A stretch of DNA of 64,000 nucleotides, from NCBI RefSeq assembly GCF_026745355.1, contig NC_079206.1, positions 17,341,582 to 17,405,581 of the forward strand. The letters run 5' to 3'. Below, in pieces: positions 23,769-35,800 of this stretch. Source of the DNA: Beta vulgaris subsp. vulgaris. Its lineage: Eukaryota; Streptophyta; Magnoliopsida; Caryophyllales; Amaranthaceae. The notes below the pieces were generated by a model. That model worked only from the letters and a program-made list of their open reading frames with translations, had not been told where the DNA came from and searched no databases. Every line of letters begins with the position of its first letter. Position 1 is the first letter of the stretch. The position numbers and the translations under genes are program-made.

Positions 23769-24207
23769 ATCCCCTAACCATGACATTGTCTCTATTTCTT
23801 TTAATCCGTAACAAACTTCTTTTTAACGATAAGCAGGTTTCTCCTAGAAAAGCTACTTATTGTGTGTTTAATTTTGTTAAGGATAATAATAAAGCTTCAT
23901 AGCTCATGGTGAATGACACGGTGGCTTCCCCTGTTGGTTTGGGTCAGTCTCGAACTAGGGTGGGTAAGAATATTATTTTGTCTCCTCCTTCTAAAGGTTT
24001 ATATAAGGAAAAATTGACAAAACTATTCCAAACTATCACCGCTCCGCTCAAAATAATCCCAACTATGGGTTATTCAAGAATAATCCAAAATATTGGGAGT
24101 ACTTTTTCAAAATAATCCAAACTTTTAATTATCTTATATATAATAGACCCAAAAGAGATCATTGAACGAAAGAAAAATAAAAGTTTTGATTATTTTGGGA
24201 AGGTACT

Positions 24208-24753
24208 ATAACACCCCGGAATTTCGAGTTGCTAACTAAATTAAATAATATCAAAATTCTACAGAAAATTCGGCAGAGCTCCGTCTGAAATATGGACTGC
24301 CTAAAATTCAATTTAGGACTCGCGTCCAAATAAATAACCTGTCTGAATAATCCAGCAAACCAAGATCTCCAAAATCCTTATCCAGGTCAAAAATCAATAC
24401 ATCCATGCATAAGTACCCGAAATCCAAAAGTGTTATTCCACGGTTATTACAGAACAACCGTTAAGGATAACTACCTAACTGAATTAATGTTAAAGCAACA
24501 ACTAAATTAAACTATTACAATCCAAACGTGTAAAGGTTTAAGTAAATTAATATTTACAACCTTAAGTTCCAAAATTATGATATATAACCTTTCTTTATAA
24601 TACGTAAACTCTTCACTAAACTTAACCCACTAAATTCATAAACATTTATATATTTTTTTTAAAAATAATTCCTACATAAAAATATTAAATATGAAATAAT
24701 TTATTTTCAGTAGAATAAATATTAATTATATTCCGAAAAACTGGGGTGTTACA
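24208..24753 (-). repeat. 3' LTR of gypsy element, 546 bp
   Basis: On the minus strand it starts TGTAACACCCC and ends GGGGTGTTATA. It aligns to 29286-29816, differing mainly by one-base gaps. Confidence 0.93.
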
Positions 24754-25078
24754 ATCTACCCCCCTTAAAATAAGTTTCGCCCTCGAAACTTCAAACTATT
24801 CTTAAGCTCGTAGATAAAATCCGATCATTTTTTTCAAAACCTTAGCTCATTAACTTTATATATTAAGCCAACTATCTATTATTAAAGTACAAAGGATAAT
24901 ATCTATATATTATCAAACTTTCACATACACTATCATACTAGCACATTATCAACATGCCATGACTTTCAAGTAGAATCCAACTCTTAATACAAGTCAAACA
25001 CGTCCTAACATACTACGAAATCATACTAATTCCACCCTCCCTAAAAGATTAGTTACGTCCTCGTAACTAAGAGCGTAC

Positions 25079-28000
25079 CTATTGAAATAGGTGGGGATAT
25101 TGAGCTCGCATCGCATCTTCGGATTCCCAACTAAGTTCATCGTCCTTGTGGTTCGACCACAATACCTTCACCAGTTTAACTTTTCCATTCCGAGTGGCTC
25201 GAACTTTACTATCAAGGATCTTCACTGGAACCTCTATATATGACAAGTTATCCTCTAAAGGTAATTCCTCGGGTTTTAGTACATGTGAAGGATCACTAAT
25301 GTACCGACGAAGCTGAGAGATGTGAAAGACATTATGTACTCGGGCTATCTCCGGAGGCAATGCCAATCTGTAGGCAACTTCACCTACCCTCTCCAGAATT
25401 TCATATGGTCCAATAAACTTAGGGCTTAACTTGCCCTTCATCCCGAACCGCATCACTCCCTTCATTGGAGAGACTCTGAGCAGGACTTTCTCACCGACTT
25501 CAAACTCCGCATGTCGTCGGTATTTATTTGCATAACTTTTCTGTCTATCTTGTGCTGCTTTCATTTTCTGTTGTATCAATTTCACATGTTCCACAGTTTC
25601 TTGGATCATTTCAGGACCAAGAACACAAGCTTCACTAATGTCACTCCAACAAAGAGGACTACGGCACTTCCGACCATACAAGGCTTCATATGGGGCCATC
25701 CCAATTGAAGTATGATAGCTGTTATTATATGAGAACTCTATCAAGTCAAGTCTATCTTCCCACGAGCCCTGGAACTCTAAGGCACATGCCCTCAACATGT
25801 CTTCAAGTGTCTGGATTGTCCGCTCTGTTTGTCCATCTGTAGCAGGATGGAAAGCGGTACTCATTTTCAATTGTGTTCCTAAAGCTTCCTGAAGCTTTAG
25901 CCAGAAGTTAGATAAGAATCTACTATCTCTATCAGAAACAATATCTTTCGGCACACCGTGCAATCGTAACACATTCTTCCTATAGGCATCTGCTAGCTTT
26001 TGGTGTTTCCATGTATCCTTCATCGGTATAAAGTGAGCACACTTGGTGAGGCGGTCCACAATGACCCAAATCATATTATTACCACTTGGCGTTCTCGGAA
26101 GTCCAGAGATAAAGTCCATGGAAATCGAGTCCCACTTCCACTCTGGGATCTCTAGGGGTTGAATCTCGCCTTGAGGTCTCTTGTGTTCAAACTTGACCTT
26201 TTGGCAAGTCAAACACTTGGAAACATACTCAGCGACTTGTTGTTTCATGTGAGGCCACCAAAAGGTGATTTTAAGATCCTTGTATAACTTGTCACCTCCT
26301 GGATGTACCGAATATGGAGTCATATGGGCTTCATCTAAGATCCTCTTCTTTAGGTCTGGGATGTCAGGAACACACCACCGACCTTTATAGCGCAGACTAC
26401 CATCCGTATGGACCTTGAAGTAAGCGTCCTCAGTGTCTCGGACCTCATCTATCTTCTTCTTCAAAAGTGCATCATTAGCTTGGTTTTCCTTAATCTCATC
26501 ATATACATCTGGGCGTAGTGTAAGGGAGCTAAGTTGAGCCCCAACTCGAACAAGTTGTACACCGAAATCCTGAAACTCATCTCTAAGTAACCTCCTCGAA
26601 AGCATCGTATGCAAAGAGTGGACAGTTTTCCTACTAAGTGCATCAGCAACAACATTAGCCTTCCCTTCATGGTATTGAATTTCCATGTCGTAATCCTTAA
26701 TTAGCTCCAACCACCTCCTTTGTCTCATATTCAGCTCCTTTTGCGTGAAAATGTACTTGAGACTCTTATGATCTGAAAATATTCGGAATGAAGTGCCAAG
26801 TAAATAATGACGCCAAATCTTCAGCGCAAAGATGACTGCTGCTAATTCAAGATCATGAGTAGGGTAATTCATCTCATGAACTTTTAATTGTCTCGAAGCA
26901 TAAGCTACAACCTTCCGGTTCTGCATAAGTACACATCCAAGACCGCTTCTCGAAGCATCTGTATACACCTCGTAGCCTTGATCTCCATCAGGTAGAGTTA
27001 AGACTGGGGCTGTAGTAAGACGCTCTTTTAACGTCTGAAAAGCCTTCTCGCATTCATCATTCCACTCATACTTAGTAGACTTCTTCATCAGGTTGGTCAA
27101 TGGACGTACTATCTTCGAAAAATCCTTCACAAATCTTCTATAATAGCCAGCTAGACCAAGAAAGCTACGTACTTCGGTCACATTCTTCGGAGTGGACCAT
27201 TCATAAACTGCTTGAATTTTGGACGGGTCAACTGAGACACCCTCCTTAGAAATAATATGTCCGAGAAATGCAACTTTCTCGAGCCAAAATTCACACTTGG
27301 AAAATTTTGCATACAACTGATTTTCTCTCAACACTTGCAACACCGCTCGGAGGTGCTCTTCATGTTCACTCTCATTCTTTGAGTAAATCAGTATATCATC
27401 AATAAACACAACAACAAATTTATCCAGATAAGCTCTAAATACTCTATTCATCAAGTCCATGAACACTGCTGGAGCGTTAGTCAACCCAAAGGGCATAACT
27501 GTAAACTCATAGTGTCCATATCGAGTGCGGAAAGCTGTCTTTGGAATATCTTTATCTGCAATTCGAAGCTGATGGTAACCCGATCGTAAATCGATCTTAG
27601 AAAACACTCCTGCACCTGCCAATTGGTCAAACAAGTCGTCTATTCTTGGCAATGGATACTTATTTTTCACCGTGACATTATTGAGTTCTCTGTAATCAAT
27701 GCATAATCGTAGGGTACCATCCTTCTTTTTCACGAATAGAACTGGTGCACCCCAAGGGGACACGCTAGGCCGTATATAGCCTTTATCCAATAATTCTTCT
27801 AACTGAGTTTTCAACTCTCTCATCTCAGCAGGCGCCATCCGATAAGGTGGCTTAGATATAGGTCCCGTTCCAGGTACCAAATCAATGTTGAACTCAACAT
27901 CACGCTTCGGAGGCATGTTAAGAATATCATCCGGAAACACATCTTGATACTCATTCACAATTGGAACATCTATGAGCTCTAGTCTTTCCTTGCTCGTATC

Positions 28001-28498
28001 ATGAATATGACAAAGGTACATAGGGCATCCCTTTCTCAAATAAGACTTTAGAGTAAGGGCAGAAATGATCTTCACAGGACGACGACTATAAAGCACATGG
28101 ACGCCCTTATGACTCTCTATTGTGACTTCTTGTTTCGGACAATCAATCTTGGCTTTGTACTTTTCTAACCAATCCATCCCTAATATTACATCAAAATCTT
28201 TCAAAGGAAATGCTATTAAATCAGCAGATAGAGTAGTTTCATCATAAGCTATAGGAACATCTAGGTACATCCAATTACACGTTACACTTAGACCAGAAGG
28301 AATAGTGATATCGGCCTCACAAGGTGTGACATTCTTCAAGTTTAACCTTTCTATAAAAGTTTCTGATATAAAGGAATGTGATGCACCTGAATCAAATAGC
28401 ACGTAAGCAGGTATAGAATGGATAGAGAAAGTACCAGTCAATGCATTACCCTGGTTGTTATCCACATCCGCTTGTCTAAGGTGATTTAGGTTGCCCAA
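25079..28498 (-). CDS. gypsy Pol polyprotein (PR-RT-RH-INT-chromodomain-like)
   Basis: A 1139-residue open frame. Domains in order: aspartic protease with LFDSGAS at about 34-40 and ILGMDWL at 105-111; reverse transcriptase with RLCIDYREL about 264-272, motif A KIDL (Asp303) and motif C FIDDIL (Asp367-368); RNase H with YTDAS (Asp513), Glu551 in HDLELA, SDHKSL (Asp576) and ADALSR (Asp619). Integrase follows, with a zinc region (His732, CLTC Cys762/765) and catalytic Asp795 (SMDF), Asp856 (SDRDSRF) and Glu892 (TER). A chromodomain-like tail lies at about 1080-1139. All catalytic residues I looked for are present, so the protein could be active. Gag sits just upstream in a different frame with overlapping ends (28476-28498), where the zinc-knuckle part is missing. 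Confidence 0.95.
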   Translation of the reverse strand: MGNLNHLRQADVDNNQGNALTGTFSIHSIPAYVLFDSGASHSFISETFIERLNLKNVTPCEADITIPSGLSVTCNWMYLDVPIAYDETTLSADLIAFPLKDFDVILGMDWLEKYKAKIDCPKQEVTIESHKGVHVLYSRRPVKIISALTLKSYLRKGCPMYLCHIHDTSKERLELIDVPIVNEYQDVFPDDILNMPPKRDVEFNIDLVPGTGPISKPPYRMAPAEMRELKTQLEELLDKGYIRPSVSPWGAPVLFVKKKDGTLRLCIDYRELNNVTVKNKYPLPRIDDLFDQLAGAGVFSKIDLRSGYHQLRIADKDIPKTAFRTRYGHYEFTVMPFGLTNAPAVFMDLMNRVFRAYLDKFVVVFIDDILIYSKNESEHEEHLRAVLQVLRENQLYAKFSKCEFWLEKVAFLGHIISKEGVSVDPSKIQAVYEWSTPKNVTEVRSFLGLAGYYRRFVKDFSKIVRPLTNLMKKSTKYEWNDECEKAFQTLKERLTTAPVLTLPDGDQGYEVYTDASRSGLGCVLMQNRKVVAYASRQLKVHEMNYPTHDLELAAVIFALKIWRHYLLGTSFRIFSDHKSLKYIFTQKELNMRQRRWLELIKDYDMEIQYHEGKANVVADALSRKTVHSLHTMLSRRLLRDEFQDFGVQLVRVGAQLSSLTLRPDVYDEIKENQANDALLKKKIDEVRDTEDAYFKVHTDGSLRYKGRWCVPDIPDLKKRILDEAHMTPYSVHPGGDKLYKDLKITFWWPHMKQQVAEYVSKCLTCQKVKFEHKRPQGEIQPLEIPEWKWDSISMDFISGLPRTPSGNNMIWVIVDRLTKCAHFIPMKDTWKHQKLADAYRKNVLRLHGVPKDIVSDRDSRFLSNFWLKLQEALGTQLKMSTAFHPATDGQTERTIQTLEDMLRACALEFQGSWEDRLDLIEFSYNNSYHTSIGMAPYEALYGRKCRSPLCWSDISEACVLGPEMIQETVEHVKLIQQKMKAAQDRQKSYANKYRRHAEFEVGEKVLLRVSPMKGVMRFGMKGKLSPKFIGPYEILERVGEVAYRLALPPEIARVHNVFHISQLRRYISDPSHVLKPEELPLEDNLSYIEVPVKILDSKVRATRNGKVKLVKVLWSNHKDDELSWESEDAMRAQYPHLFQ

Positions 28499-29071
28499 AT
28501 TCTTCTTCTTCAGGTACGAAACGAGACAACTCTAAGTATTTAGTATAAAAGTCTTGAACCGACATATCTCCTTGCTCAAACTTCTCAAATTCTATTCTCT
28601 TCCTTTTCTTCATATGAGGCGGGAAGAACTCGGCACGTAGTGCCTTCTTGAACTCCTTCCAACCAAAATCTGTTGTCTCCACCTCCTCATAACCATCCTC
28701 ATCATATATGACTTTGGTGGTCAAATTATCTTTGTGGTTGGTCCACCAAATATCAGCATCCTCGATGAGATGGTAAGCCGCAGAGTCAACTCTCATTTCT
28801 TCGGGGACCTGGAGGGTGACAAAGATCTTGTCAAACTCCCTGATCCAATTCTCCATCTTCACTGGATCACCTTTTCATCATACTTGGGCGGCTTCTTCTC
28901 ATCAATGTTTATGAACAGCAGCAATTTCTGTCGTAGCTGCTTTGCTTGTACTGTAGCAGCTCGTGCTTCAGCAAGCGACTGAACAGCCTCGCTCATAGCT
29001 TTATTAGACTCAGCCATTTGGCGCATAAAAGCGCTCATTCTTGATGGCTTGGTCCTTTGACGTCTATGCAT
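28476..29071 (-). pseudogene. gypsy Gag, frameshifted and internally deleted
   Basis: The likely start is the ATG at 29071 (MHRRQRTKPSRMSAFMRQMA). This frame runs to a stop at 28859 after PPKYDEKVIQ. The gag sequence continues in another frame from 28862 ([58 protein letters not shown]), so one base has been lost or gained near 28865. It stops at 28476 directly in front of the protease. The CCHC zinc knuckle and linker usual in this family are absent, implying an internal deletion. The capsid half is recognisable, but the product could not package RNA normally. The frameshift may be an assembly error. Confidence 0.8.
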
Positions 29072-29270
29072 CTTCTGAGCACTACACAAGGTAAGAGAAC
29101 ATAGCTCGATATTGGATAATGTAACACTTTTGTCGGCTTTAATATAAATAAACAAATAGCACAACATATACACTTCCTGTGTATAGCCCATCACACTACT
29201 CACCACGGCTTGTCAAGATTTTATTTATATTCCTATAATCTTTATTTTGACCCAGTCATTTATAAACCTA

Positions 29271-29283
29271 GGCTCTGATACCA
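29271..29283 (-). promoter_or_regulatory. primer binding site of gypsy element
   Basis: Minus strand TGGTATCAGAGCC, initiator-Met tRNA type, two bases from the 5' LTR. Confidence 0.88.
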
Positions 29284-29285
29284 AC

Positions 29286-29816
29286 TATAACACCCCGGAA
29301 TTTCGAGTTGCTAACTAAATTAAATAATATCAAAATTCTACAGAAAATTCGGCAGAGCTCCGTTCTGAAATATGGACTGCCTAAAATTCAATTTAGGACT
29401 CGCGTCCAAATAATAAACCTGTCTGAATAATCCAGCAAACCAAGATCCCAAAATCCTTATCCAGGTCAAAAATCAATACATCATGCATAATACCCGAAAT
29501 CCAAAAGTGTTATTCCACGTTATTACAGGAACAACCGTTAAGAAACTACCTAACTGAATTAATGTTAACAACAACTAAATTAAACTATTACAATCCAAAC
29601 TGTAAAGGTTTAGAAATAAATTTACAACCTTAAGTTCCAAAATATATATATAACCTTTTTATAATACGTAAACTCTTCACTAAACTTAACCCACTAAATT
29701 CATAAACATTTATATATTTTTTTAAAAATAATTCCTACATAAAAATATTAAATATGAAATAATTTATTTTCAGTAGAATAAATATTAATTATATTCCGAA
29801 AAACTGGGGTGTTACA
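29286..29816 (-). repeat. 5' LTR of gypsy element, 531 bp
   Basis: Same termini as the 3' LTR but 15 bp shorter through many 1-3 base gaps. The PBS lies two bases beyond its end. Confidence 0.93.
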
Positions 29817-29899
29817 GGTACCCCCAAATAGTTTGGATTATTCCAGAATAATCCAAAGTTGGGATTATTTTGAGCGGAACGGTCATAGTTGGGATTTAT

Positions 29900-30283
29900 T
29901 TCTATCAATATGATGGTTCTAAGCTTGATAATGGTGATTCTGCTTGTGGTTTTCTCATTCGGGATTTCAATGGTAAATGTTTTACTAGCAGGAGCTAAAG
30001 CTTTTGGTGATTATATGTCTATTTTGCAAGTTGAAGCTATGGGCCTTTTGGAAGGTCTCAAGGGAGTGATGTCTCTAGACATTTCGTACATTGTTATTAA
30101 GGGTGACAATTTAATGATTACTAACGCTATCAGGGCTTATTGGATGATTCATTGGGAAATTAACAATATTATTGTTGATGCTGGTAAGGAAATTAGCAAG
30201 TTCAGACGGTTTTCTACAGATCGTTGTTTTCGAGAGGCGAACCGTGAGGCGGTATTTATGGTGCACAAGGATCACCCCTTGAG
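29900..30283 (+). pseudogene. RNase H-like (RVT_3) domain remnant
   Basis: Translation gives YDGSKLDNGDSACGFLIRDF, the usual start of a plant RVT_3 RNase H-like domain. After a one-base frameshift near 29995 comes KAFGDYMSILQVEAMGLLEG, then YIVIKGDNLMITNAI and FREANREAVFMVHKDHPL. These match the expected beta-strand D, the E-containing helix, the GDN segment (an Asp on strand 4) and the final N-containing helix. The domain is cut at the 3' side by the hAT insertion at 30284. A matching upstream piece (KQVSPRKATYCVFNFVKD, then a stop) is at about 23835-24015. Not functional. Confidence 0.6.
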
Positions 30284-31167
30284 CATCGGCGGATACAACG
30301 TAGGTTCAATGAGTTCAACTAAATCCACGTTGATCCAAAAAAGGAATTAGAGGAAGTGGAAAATAAATAAATATTATATATAAAAAGACGCGTACCTTGT
30401 AAGAGATGACCAATGGTAAAGTGTGTGTGCTGTGTGCACATTGTAACTCTGAGGGGGTTTTACTTCTTCATTTGTTTCTTCTTCTTTTTCCTCCCTTTGT
30501 TTTTATTTTATTTCTCAGCCATCTTTTTCTTTATCCCCTCTTTATTTTTTAATCTCCTTTTCATTTATAAATCTCTCCATCCCAACAAGTACTAAAATAG
30601 TAAAAGAAAATGCATCTGGTTTATTTTCCATTCTCTTCCCATTTTCTTTGCTTAAGTAATAAATTAATCATGACTAAGTAAAATTTGTCAAGAAATTCAC
30701 TATGTTGACCACTCGATTCACTGCTCATAGATGTATATCATATGCAATGAGAAGTGTCTTAAAATGTGAAGTATTAATGTTATATATTTTTATAAGTCAA
30801 ACTAAAAGTACAAATATTATTTTTTTACATAGAAGAATTTTTATATATCACTTCTAAACAAAATTCTTGGTGGAGCTGAATACCACTTAAAATGCAAAGA
30901 GCTTATTATTGTTTTTGTATTGATTCGTTCTTAATAAGTCATTTTATATTTCACATTTGTGCTAGTTGCTGATATTTCATTTTTCTATGTTTCATATCAT
31001 TGATATATAGTTATTTCTTGTATCGTAATCACGAATGAAGCTCAGTTAAGTATAATTGTTGAAAATTTTCCTTTTACAAAATGTAACTCTAGATAGTAAA
31101 ATGTAATTTAGAGTTTATGGTCGAACAACTTCAAACCCACGTGGCTCAATTCCTGGATCCGCCATTG
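30284..31167. mobile_element. non-autonomous hAT element, 884 bp
   Basis: The left end CATCGGCGGATACAACG and the reverse-complemented right end CAATGGCGGATCCAGGA form hAT-type inverted repeats. Flanks CCCTTGAG (30276-30283) and TCCTTGAG (31168-31175) are an 8-bp duplication with one mismatch. No transposase frame. It interrupts the RNase H-like remnant. Confidence 0.75.
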
Positions 31168-31726
31168 TCCTTGAGTAATCTTATCTATTGTTTCCCCCCG
31201 TATTTATTGATTTTTCTCTTCTCACCCGAAAGGATGTTTTAGGTTGACCCTCGTATTGAGGGTTGATTCTAAGTTTTTCTTTCCTTTTCAAAAAAAAAAA
31301 ATAGTCACCCTCTCTCTCTTTTTTCTTCAATGTGTGACAAGCTCACACGTGGATTAACATATTTGGTGAACCACGTAAAATTGTGTTTGATTAGTTGTTC
31401 TTTAATGTTTGTTCTTAGGCTCCGTTTGGTTGGATGTAAAACATTTTCAATGTAAAATGATTTTTCATGTAAAACATTTTACAATGGAAAATTCAAATGC
31501 AAAGCTAATTTTCCTTTATTTGGTTCAATGTAAAAAAAAAAAAACAAGTTATGGAAAAGAGAAAAATGGAAGGGAAGGAGAGGATAGTAAAAGTTGCTAA
31601 GGAAGAGGGAGGAAAATGTGTTTTCCCTTCATTTTGAAAGGAAAATGATTCACCTAAAGCTCCCTTGATGGAAATCTTGTTTTACACCCCTTATCAAACC
31701 AAACAACGGAAAATGAAAGGAAAAGG

Positions 31727-32847
31727 TGATACATATTGATTAAGCATTCAAGAGCATTCAAAAGAAGAAACAAGAACAAAGAAAGAGAACATAAGAACTT
31801 GTTAACAAACCGGTTCAATTTGATTGAACAACCACCAACTTTCACAAACCAAATACCACCAAACAAAGCCAAGTTATAACAATAAGCTTCTAACTTGACT
31901 CTACTTTGAGTTTCATTCACTAAATCAACGTTTAAGTGAAAGAATTAAGCAAAGATTTAACAAAGGCCAAAACTGACCGGAACAAGCAATAAGCACTCAT
32001 CTTAATGTTTTGAGTATAACTCTTTCAATTTTGATTCAAATGACTTGATTCCAAAAGGAGTACAAAGCTAACTTATATGGCTACAACATGTACAAAAATC
32101 AGCTCATTTGGACGACTTTAGCTATGCCAACTAGGCTAATAAAATAGAGAACAAAAATTACAACCATTACAGCACACTTCTAATAATTAGCTTACTACCC
32201 TATTGGACGAGGAACAGAAGAAAACTACCAATTGGACATTAAAATACATATCTTAAAGTAAATATCCTCAAAAGCTCAAGCCAATTGGAGAAGGAATGAT
32301 CATTGCCCAAAACAGAAGAAAAGAGGCTGCTGGAACGTGAAACTGGCAGCTTGCTTCTTGCCATGAAGTCTTCTATTCTCATTTGTTATGGCTTCTTTTG
32401 CCCATGTGAACTTCACATGGCTTATACACTTCCTTAAGTCTTCAATAAGCTGGAGGTGGCATCCAAAAGGCAGCAAAAACATCTCCTAAAGCTTGCTTAG
32501 AAACCGGATTACAAGGAGCTAAACTAGCTTAACTCAAACATGATTAGCTTAGCTTAAACATGTAATTAGGCTACTTAATCACTTACTAAACAATTACCAA
32601 TACATAATGATGATTAAGGTGTCATTAGTATTAGTTAATCTTGCTTAAGTGAGATATAACAAAAGATTAACCTAATTAAGATGCTTAAGTAGAGTTTTAG
32701 GACAAACCGAGCTAGTTAAGCTTGTTATCACCTTGATTAGGACAATTTAAGCCCTTAAAGACCTTAATAATCCTCAATATTAACCAAACCCAGAAATTAA
32801 ACAAACTTATGATTAATTTCAAGATCAGGTCAAATGCATATGCTTCA
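31727..32847 (-). repeat. 3' LTR of TR-GAG-like element, 1121 bp
   Basis: Pairs with 34668-35800. Differences are mostly 1-4 base gaps. Confidence 0.9.
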
Positions 32848-34498
32848 TTCTCCCCTTCTTGAAGTAAGATTCGTCCTCGAATCTTGTTCTCTTTTTCACC
32901 TGAAACATGAAATTTATTGTTAGTGCACTCCCCTTCTTGAATTCTTTCTTGGTTTTTCTTTTTTTCAGTCTTTTCTTTTATTGGTATAAGGTTTGCACTC
33001 AAATTGTTTTCATGTAGCTCACTATTTTCAGTGGATTTTGGTTTCAAAATGAATGGTTCAAGTGTAATGGATTGATGGTTTGTTTTGAGGCTATAAGTGT
33101 TTTCATAACCATCATGTTGCACACGCCTATCATACATCCAAGGCCTTCCTAATAAGATTTCACAAGCCTCCATGGGTAACACATCACAAAGACACTTTAT
33201 CTTCATAATAGCTGCCAAAAGAAAAACAAATTAGTGCTTGGTTAGAAATTTTAATTGAAGTTTCATGATTAACCCATTGAAGAAGGTAAGGTTTTGGATG
33301 CTGGATCAATGGAAGCTTCATTTCCTTAACCATGTTTAAGGACACTAGATTGGCGCAACTCCCACTATCTATCACAAGTGAACATTTCTTGCTTTCCACT
33401 TCACAACTTGTCTTGAAAATCTGCTCCCTTTTCGTGAGGCCTTTGGAGCACCCCTCTTCATGGAGTAATCTTCTTGTTATGAGTAATGGACCTTCTTGGA
33501 TTGGTTCAATCACCACTTCTTCCACCTCCTCTTCTTCTTGTTGCTTGGATGCTTCTTCTTCTATGGCTTGAATGTCTACAAGAGTCATGACTCTCTTGTT
33601 AGGACATTTTGTTGCATAATGGCCATAGCCTTGGCATTTGTAGCACTTGACATCCTCCTTCTTTGTGAGCTTCTTTGGTTCATCTTGTGGAGTGTAAGAT
33701 GAGTCTTCCTCCTTGTTATCTCTCCATGCCATCTTCTTCTTTCTCTCCTTTTGATGTTTCTCCACTTTGATGGCTAATCTGAAAAGTTCATCCAAAGTAG
33801 AGTAAGATTGCAATTCCACCTTCCTTCGAATGTCTTTATCTAATCCTCCTAGAAAACGTGCCATAGTTTGCTCCTCCCTCTCTTGTACATCAAGTTTCAT
33901 CATCAATTTCTCAAACTCATGAATATAATGTTCTACTCCTTTATGATCTTGAGACAATTCAGCAAGTTTATTATACAAATCAAGAGTATAAGTGGAAGGT
34001 AAGAACTTCTCTTTCATTTTTTCTTAAGTTTACTCCAACTCTTAATCTTAGGCTTATGTTTTCTAGTTCTAGCTAATACAACATTCTCCCACCAAAGGGA
34101 TACATACCCCTTTAGTTTAGCTACAGCAACCTTGAAGGATTTAACTCCTTAAGTTCAAAGATCCTCTCACACCTTGAAACCCACTCCAAGTAAACATCTG
34201 GATTAAGGTTTCCATCAAACTCAGGAACTTCTAATTTTATGTCTCTAAAATCATCTGTTTTTCGTGGCTTTCTCCTAGTCCTTGAAGACTCAGAGACAAC
34301 CTCCTCATCACTCTCATAAGCTACCCCTTCATCCTCCACATTTTCTCTCCTTAAAGGTCCTCTAAACCCCTCTCTAACAACGGCCATCAAATTAGCCATT
34401 TGCTCACTCAAAGTGGCCATTTGATTCTCCATTCCCACCAACCTTGCTTCACTCAAATTCATGCCCCTTCTAAACTGATTTTCTTCACCTCCACTCAT
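32712..34498 (-). pseudogene. Gag-protease of TR-GAG-like element, frameshifted
   Basis: It starts MSGGEENQFRRGMNLSEARL at 34498, with a coiled-coil-like Met/Leu-rich N-terminus and VPEFDGNLNPDVYLEWV, the gag capsid start. This frame stops at 34121. The next gag part (34017-33184) has HKGVEHYIHEFEKLMMKL, ARFLGGLDKDIRRKV, a CCHC zinc knuckle CYKCQGYGHYATKC, and a protease-like active site CSLVIDSGSCANLVS. A third frame from 33218 gives DVLPMEACEILLGRPWMYDR, the conserved block after the protease. It then runs into the 3' LTR, ending at 32712. Two or more frameshifts break it, and no RT follows. Related intact proteins belong to Ty3/gypsy elements. Confidence 0.85.
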
Positions 34499-34667
34499 GA
34501 TTGATTCAACCTCAATGAAATGTAGGCTAGAAAGAAGAAAAGAAGTGTGTTTGGCTTAGAATTAGGTTCGGTTTTGGGGGGGATTGTGTTTGGGTTTTGT
34601 TGTGTGTTTAATGTGTTTAAGGGATGAATTAGAATGCTCTTAATCAACCTACAGCTCTGATACCAAA

Positions 34668-35800
34668 TGATACATATTGATTAAGCATTCAAGAGCATTC
34701 AAAGGAAGAAACAAGAACAAAGAAAGAGAACATAAGAACTTGTTAACAAACCGGTTCAATTTGATTGAACAACCACCAACTTTCACAAACCAAATACCAC
34801 CAAACAAAGACCAAGTTATAACAATAAGCTTCTAACTTGACTCTACTTTGAGTTTCATTCACTAAATCAACGTTTAAGTGAAAGAATTAAGCAAAGATTT
34901 AACAAAGGCCAAAACTGACCGGAACAAGCAATAAGCACACAGCTTAATGTTTTGAGTATAACTCTTTCAATTTTGATTCAAATGACTTGATTCCAAAAGG
35001 AGTACAAAGCTAACTTATATGGCTATAACATGTCCAAAAATCAGCTCATTTGGACGACTTTAGCTATGCCAACTAGGCTAATAAAATAGGAGAAACAAAA
35101 ATTACAACCATTACAGCACACTTCTAATAATTAGCTTAGATACCCTATTGGACGAGTGAAAACAGAAGAACTACCAATTGGACATTAAAATACATATCTT
35201 AAAGTAAATATCCTCAAAAGCTCAAGCCAATTGGAGAAGGAATGATCATTGCCCAAAACAGAAGAAAAGAGGGCTGCTGGAACGTGTAAACTGGCAGCTT
35301 GCTTTCCTTGCCATGAAGTCTTCTATTCTCATTTGTTATGGCTTCTTTTGCCCATGTGAACTTCACATGGTCTTCTACACTTCCTTAAGTCTTCAATAAG
35401 CTGGAGGTGGCATCCAAAAGGCAGCAAAAACATCTCCTAAAGCTTGCTTAGAAACCGGATTACAAGGAGCTAAACTAGCTTAACACTCAAACATGATTAG
35501 CTTAGCTTAAACATGTAATTAGGCTACTTAATCACTTACTAAACTTAATTACCAATACATAATGATGATTAAGGTGTCATTAGTATTAGTTAATCTTGCT
35601 TAAGTAGAGATTAACAAAAATTAACCTAATTAAGATGCTTAAGTAGAGTTTAGGACAAACCGAGCTAGTTAAGCTTGTTATCACCTTGATTAGGACAATT
35701 TAAGCCCTTAAAGACCTTAATAATCCTCAATATTAACCAAACCCAGAAATTAAACAAACTTATGATTAATTTCAAGATCAGGTCAAATGCATATGCTTCA
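34668..35800 (-). repeat. 5' LTR of TR-GAG-like element, 1133 bp
   Basis: Starts (plus strand) TGATACATATTGATT, two bases from the PBS, and ends ATATGCTTCA. Confidence 0.9.

Larger units (their letters stand above)
24208..29816 (-). mobile_element. Ty3/gypsy chromovirus-type LTR retrotransposon, 5.6 kb
   Basis: Complete structure on the minus strand. LTRs are 24208-24753 and 29286-29816, with a perfect 5-bp duplication GGTAC on both sides (24203-24207 and 29817-29821). The initiator-Met PBS is at 29271-29283 and the polypurine tract AAGGGGGGTAGAT next to the 3' LTR (24757-24769). Pol is one intact 1139-codon frame. Gag is frameshifted and lacks its zinc knuckle. The C-terminal [20 protein letters not shown] segment fits the Tekay/Del-like chromodomain tail. 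It looks recent. Confidence 0.95.
24025..29897. mobile_element. TIR element (MITE) carrying a nested gypsy element
   Basis: Left 24025-24115 (TTCCAAACTATCACCGCTCC then GCTCAAAATAATCCCAACT) is matched in inverted orientation by 29820-29897 (AACTATGACCGTTCCGCTCA in reverse complement). Both arms contain the word AATAATCCAA several times. The gypsy element with its own GGTAC duplication sits inside the right arm region. Without it the MITE is about 260 bp. Exact ends and TSD are not settled. Confidence 0.6.
23770..31302 (+). mobile_element. 3' fragment of a plus-strand LINE, heavily interrupted
   Basis: Coding remnants of an RNase H-like C-terminal domain lie at about 23815-24020 and 29900-30283, and the sequence ends in a poly(A) tract (31291-31302). 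It is interrupted by a TIR element (which itself holds a gypsy element) and by a hAT element (30284-31167). Non-LTR elements with an RNase H domain after the RT exist in plants; the RT part is absent here, so it is 5'-truncated. I found no TSD. Confidence 0.5.
31727..35800 (-). mobile_element. gag/protease-only LTR retrotransposon (TR-GAG-like), 4.1 kb
   Basis: LTRs 31727-32847 and 34668-35800 (TG...CA) flank 1820 bp. On the minus strand the PBS TGGTATCAGAGC (34654-34665) follows the 5' LTR, and a purine tract GAAGAAGGGGAGAA precedes the 3' LTR. AAAAGG occurs directly outside both ends as the duplication. The interior encodes only gag and a protease-like stretch; RT, RNase H and integrase are absent, so it depends on other elements. 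This matches the TR-GAG class described in plants. Confidence 0.9.
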
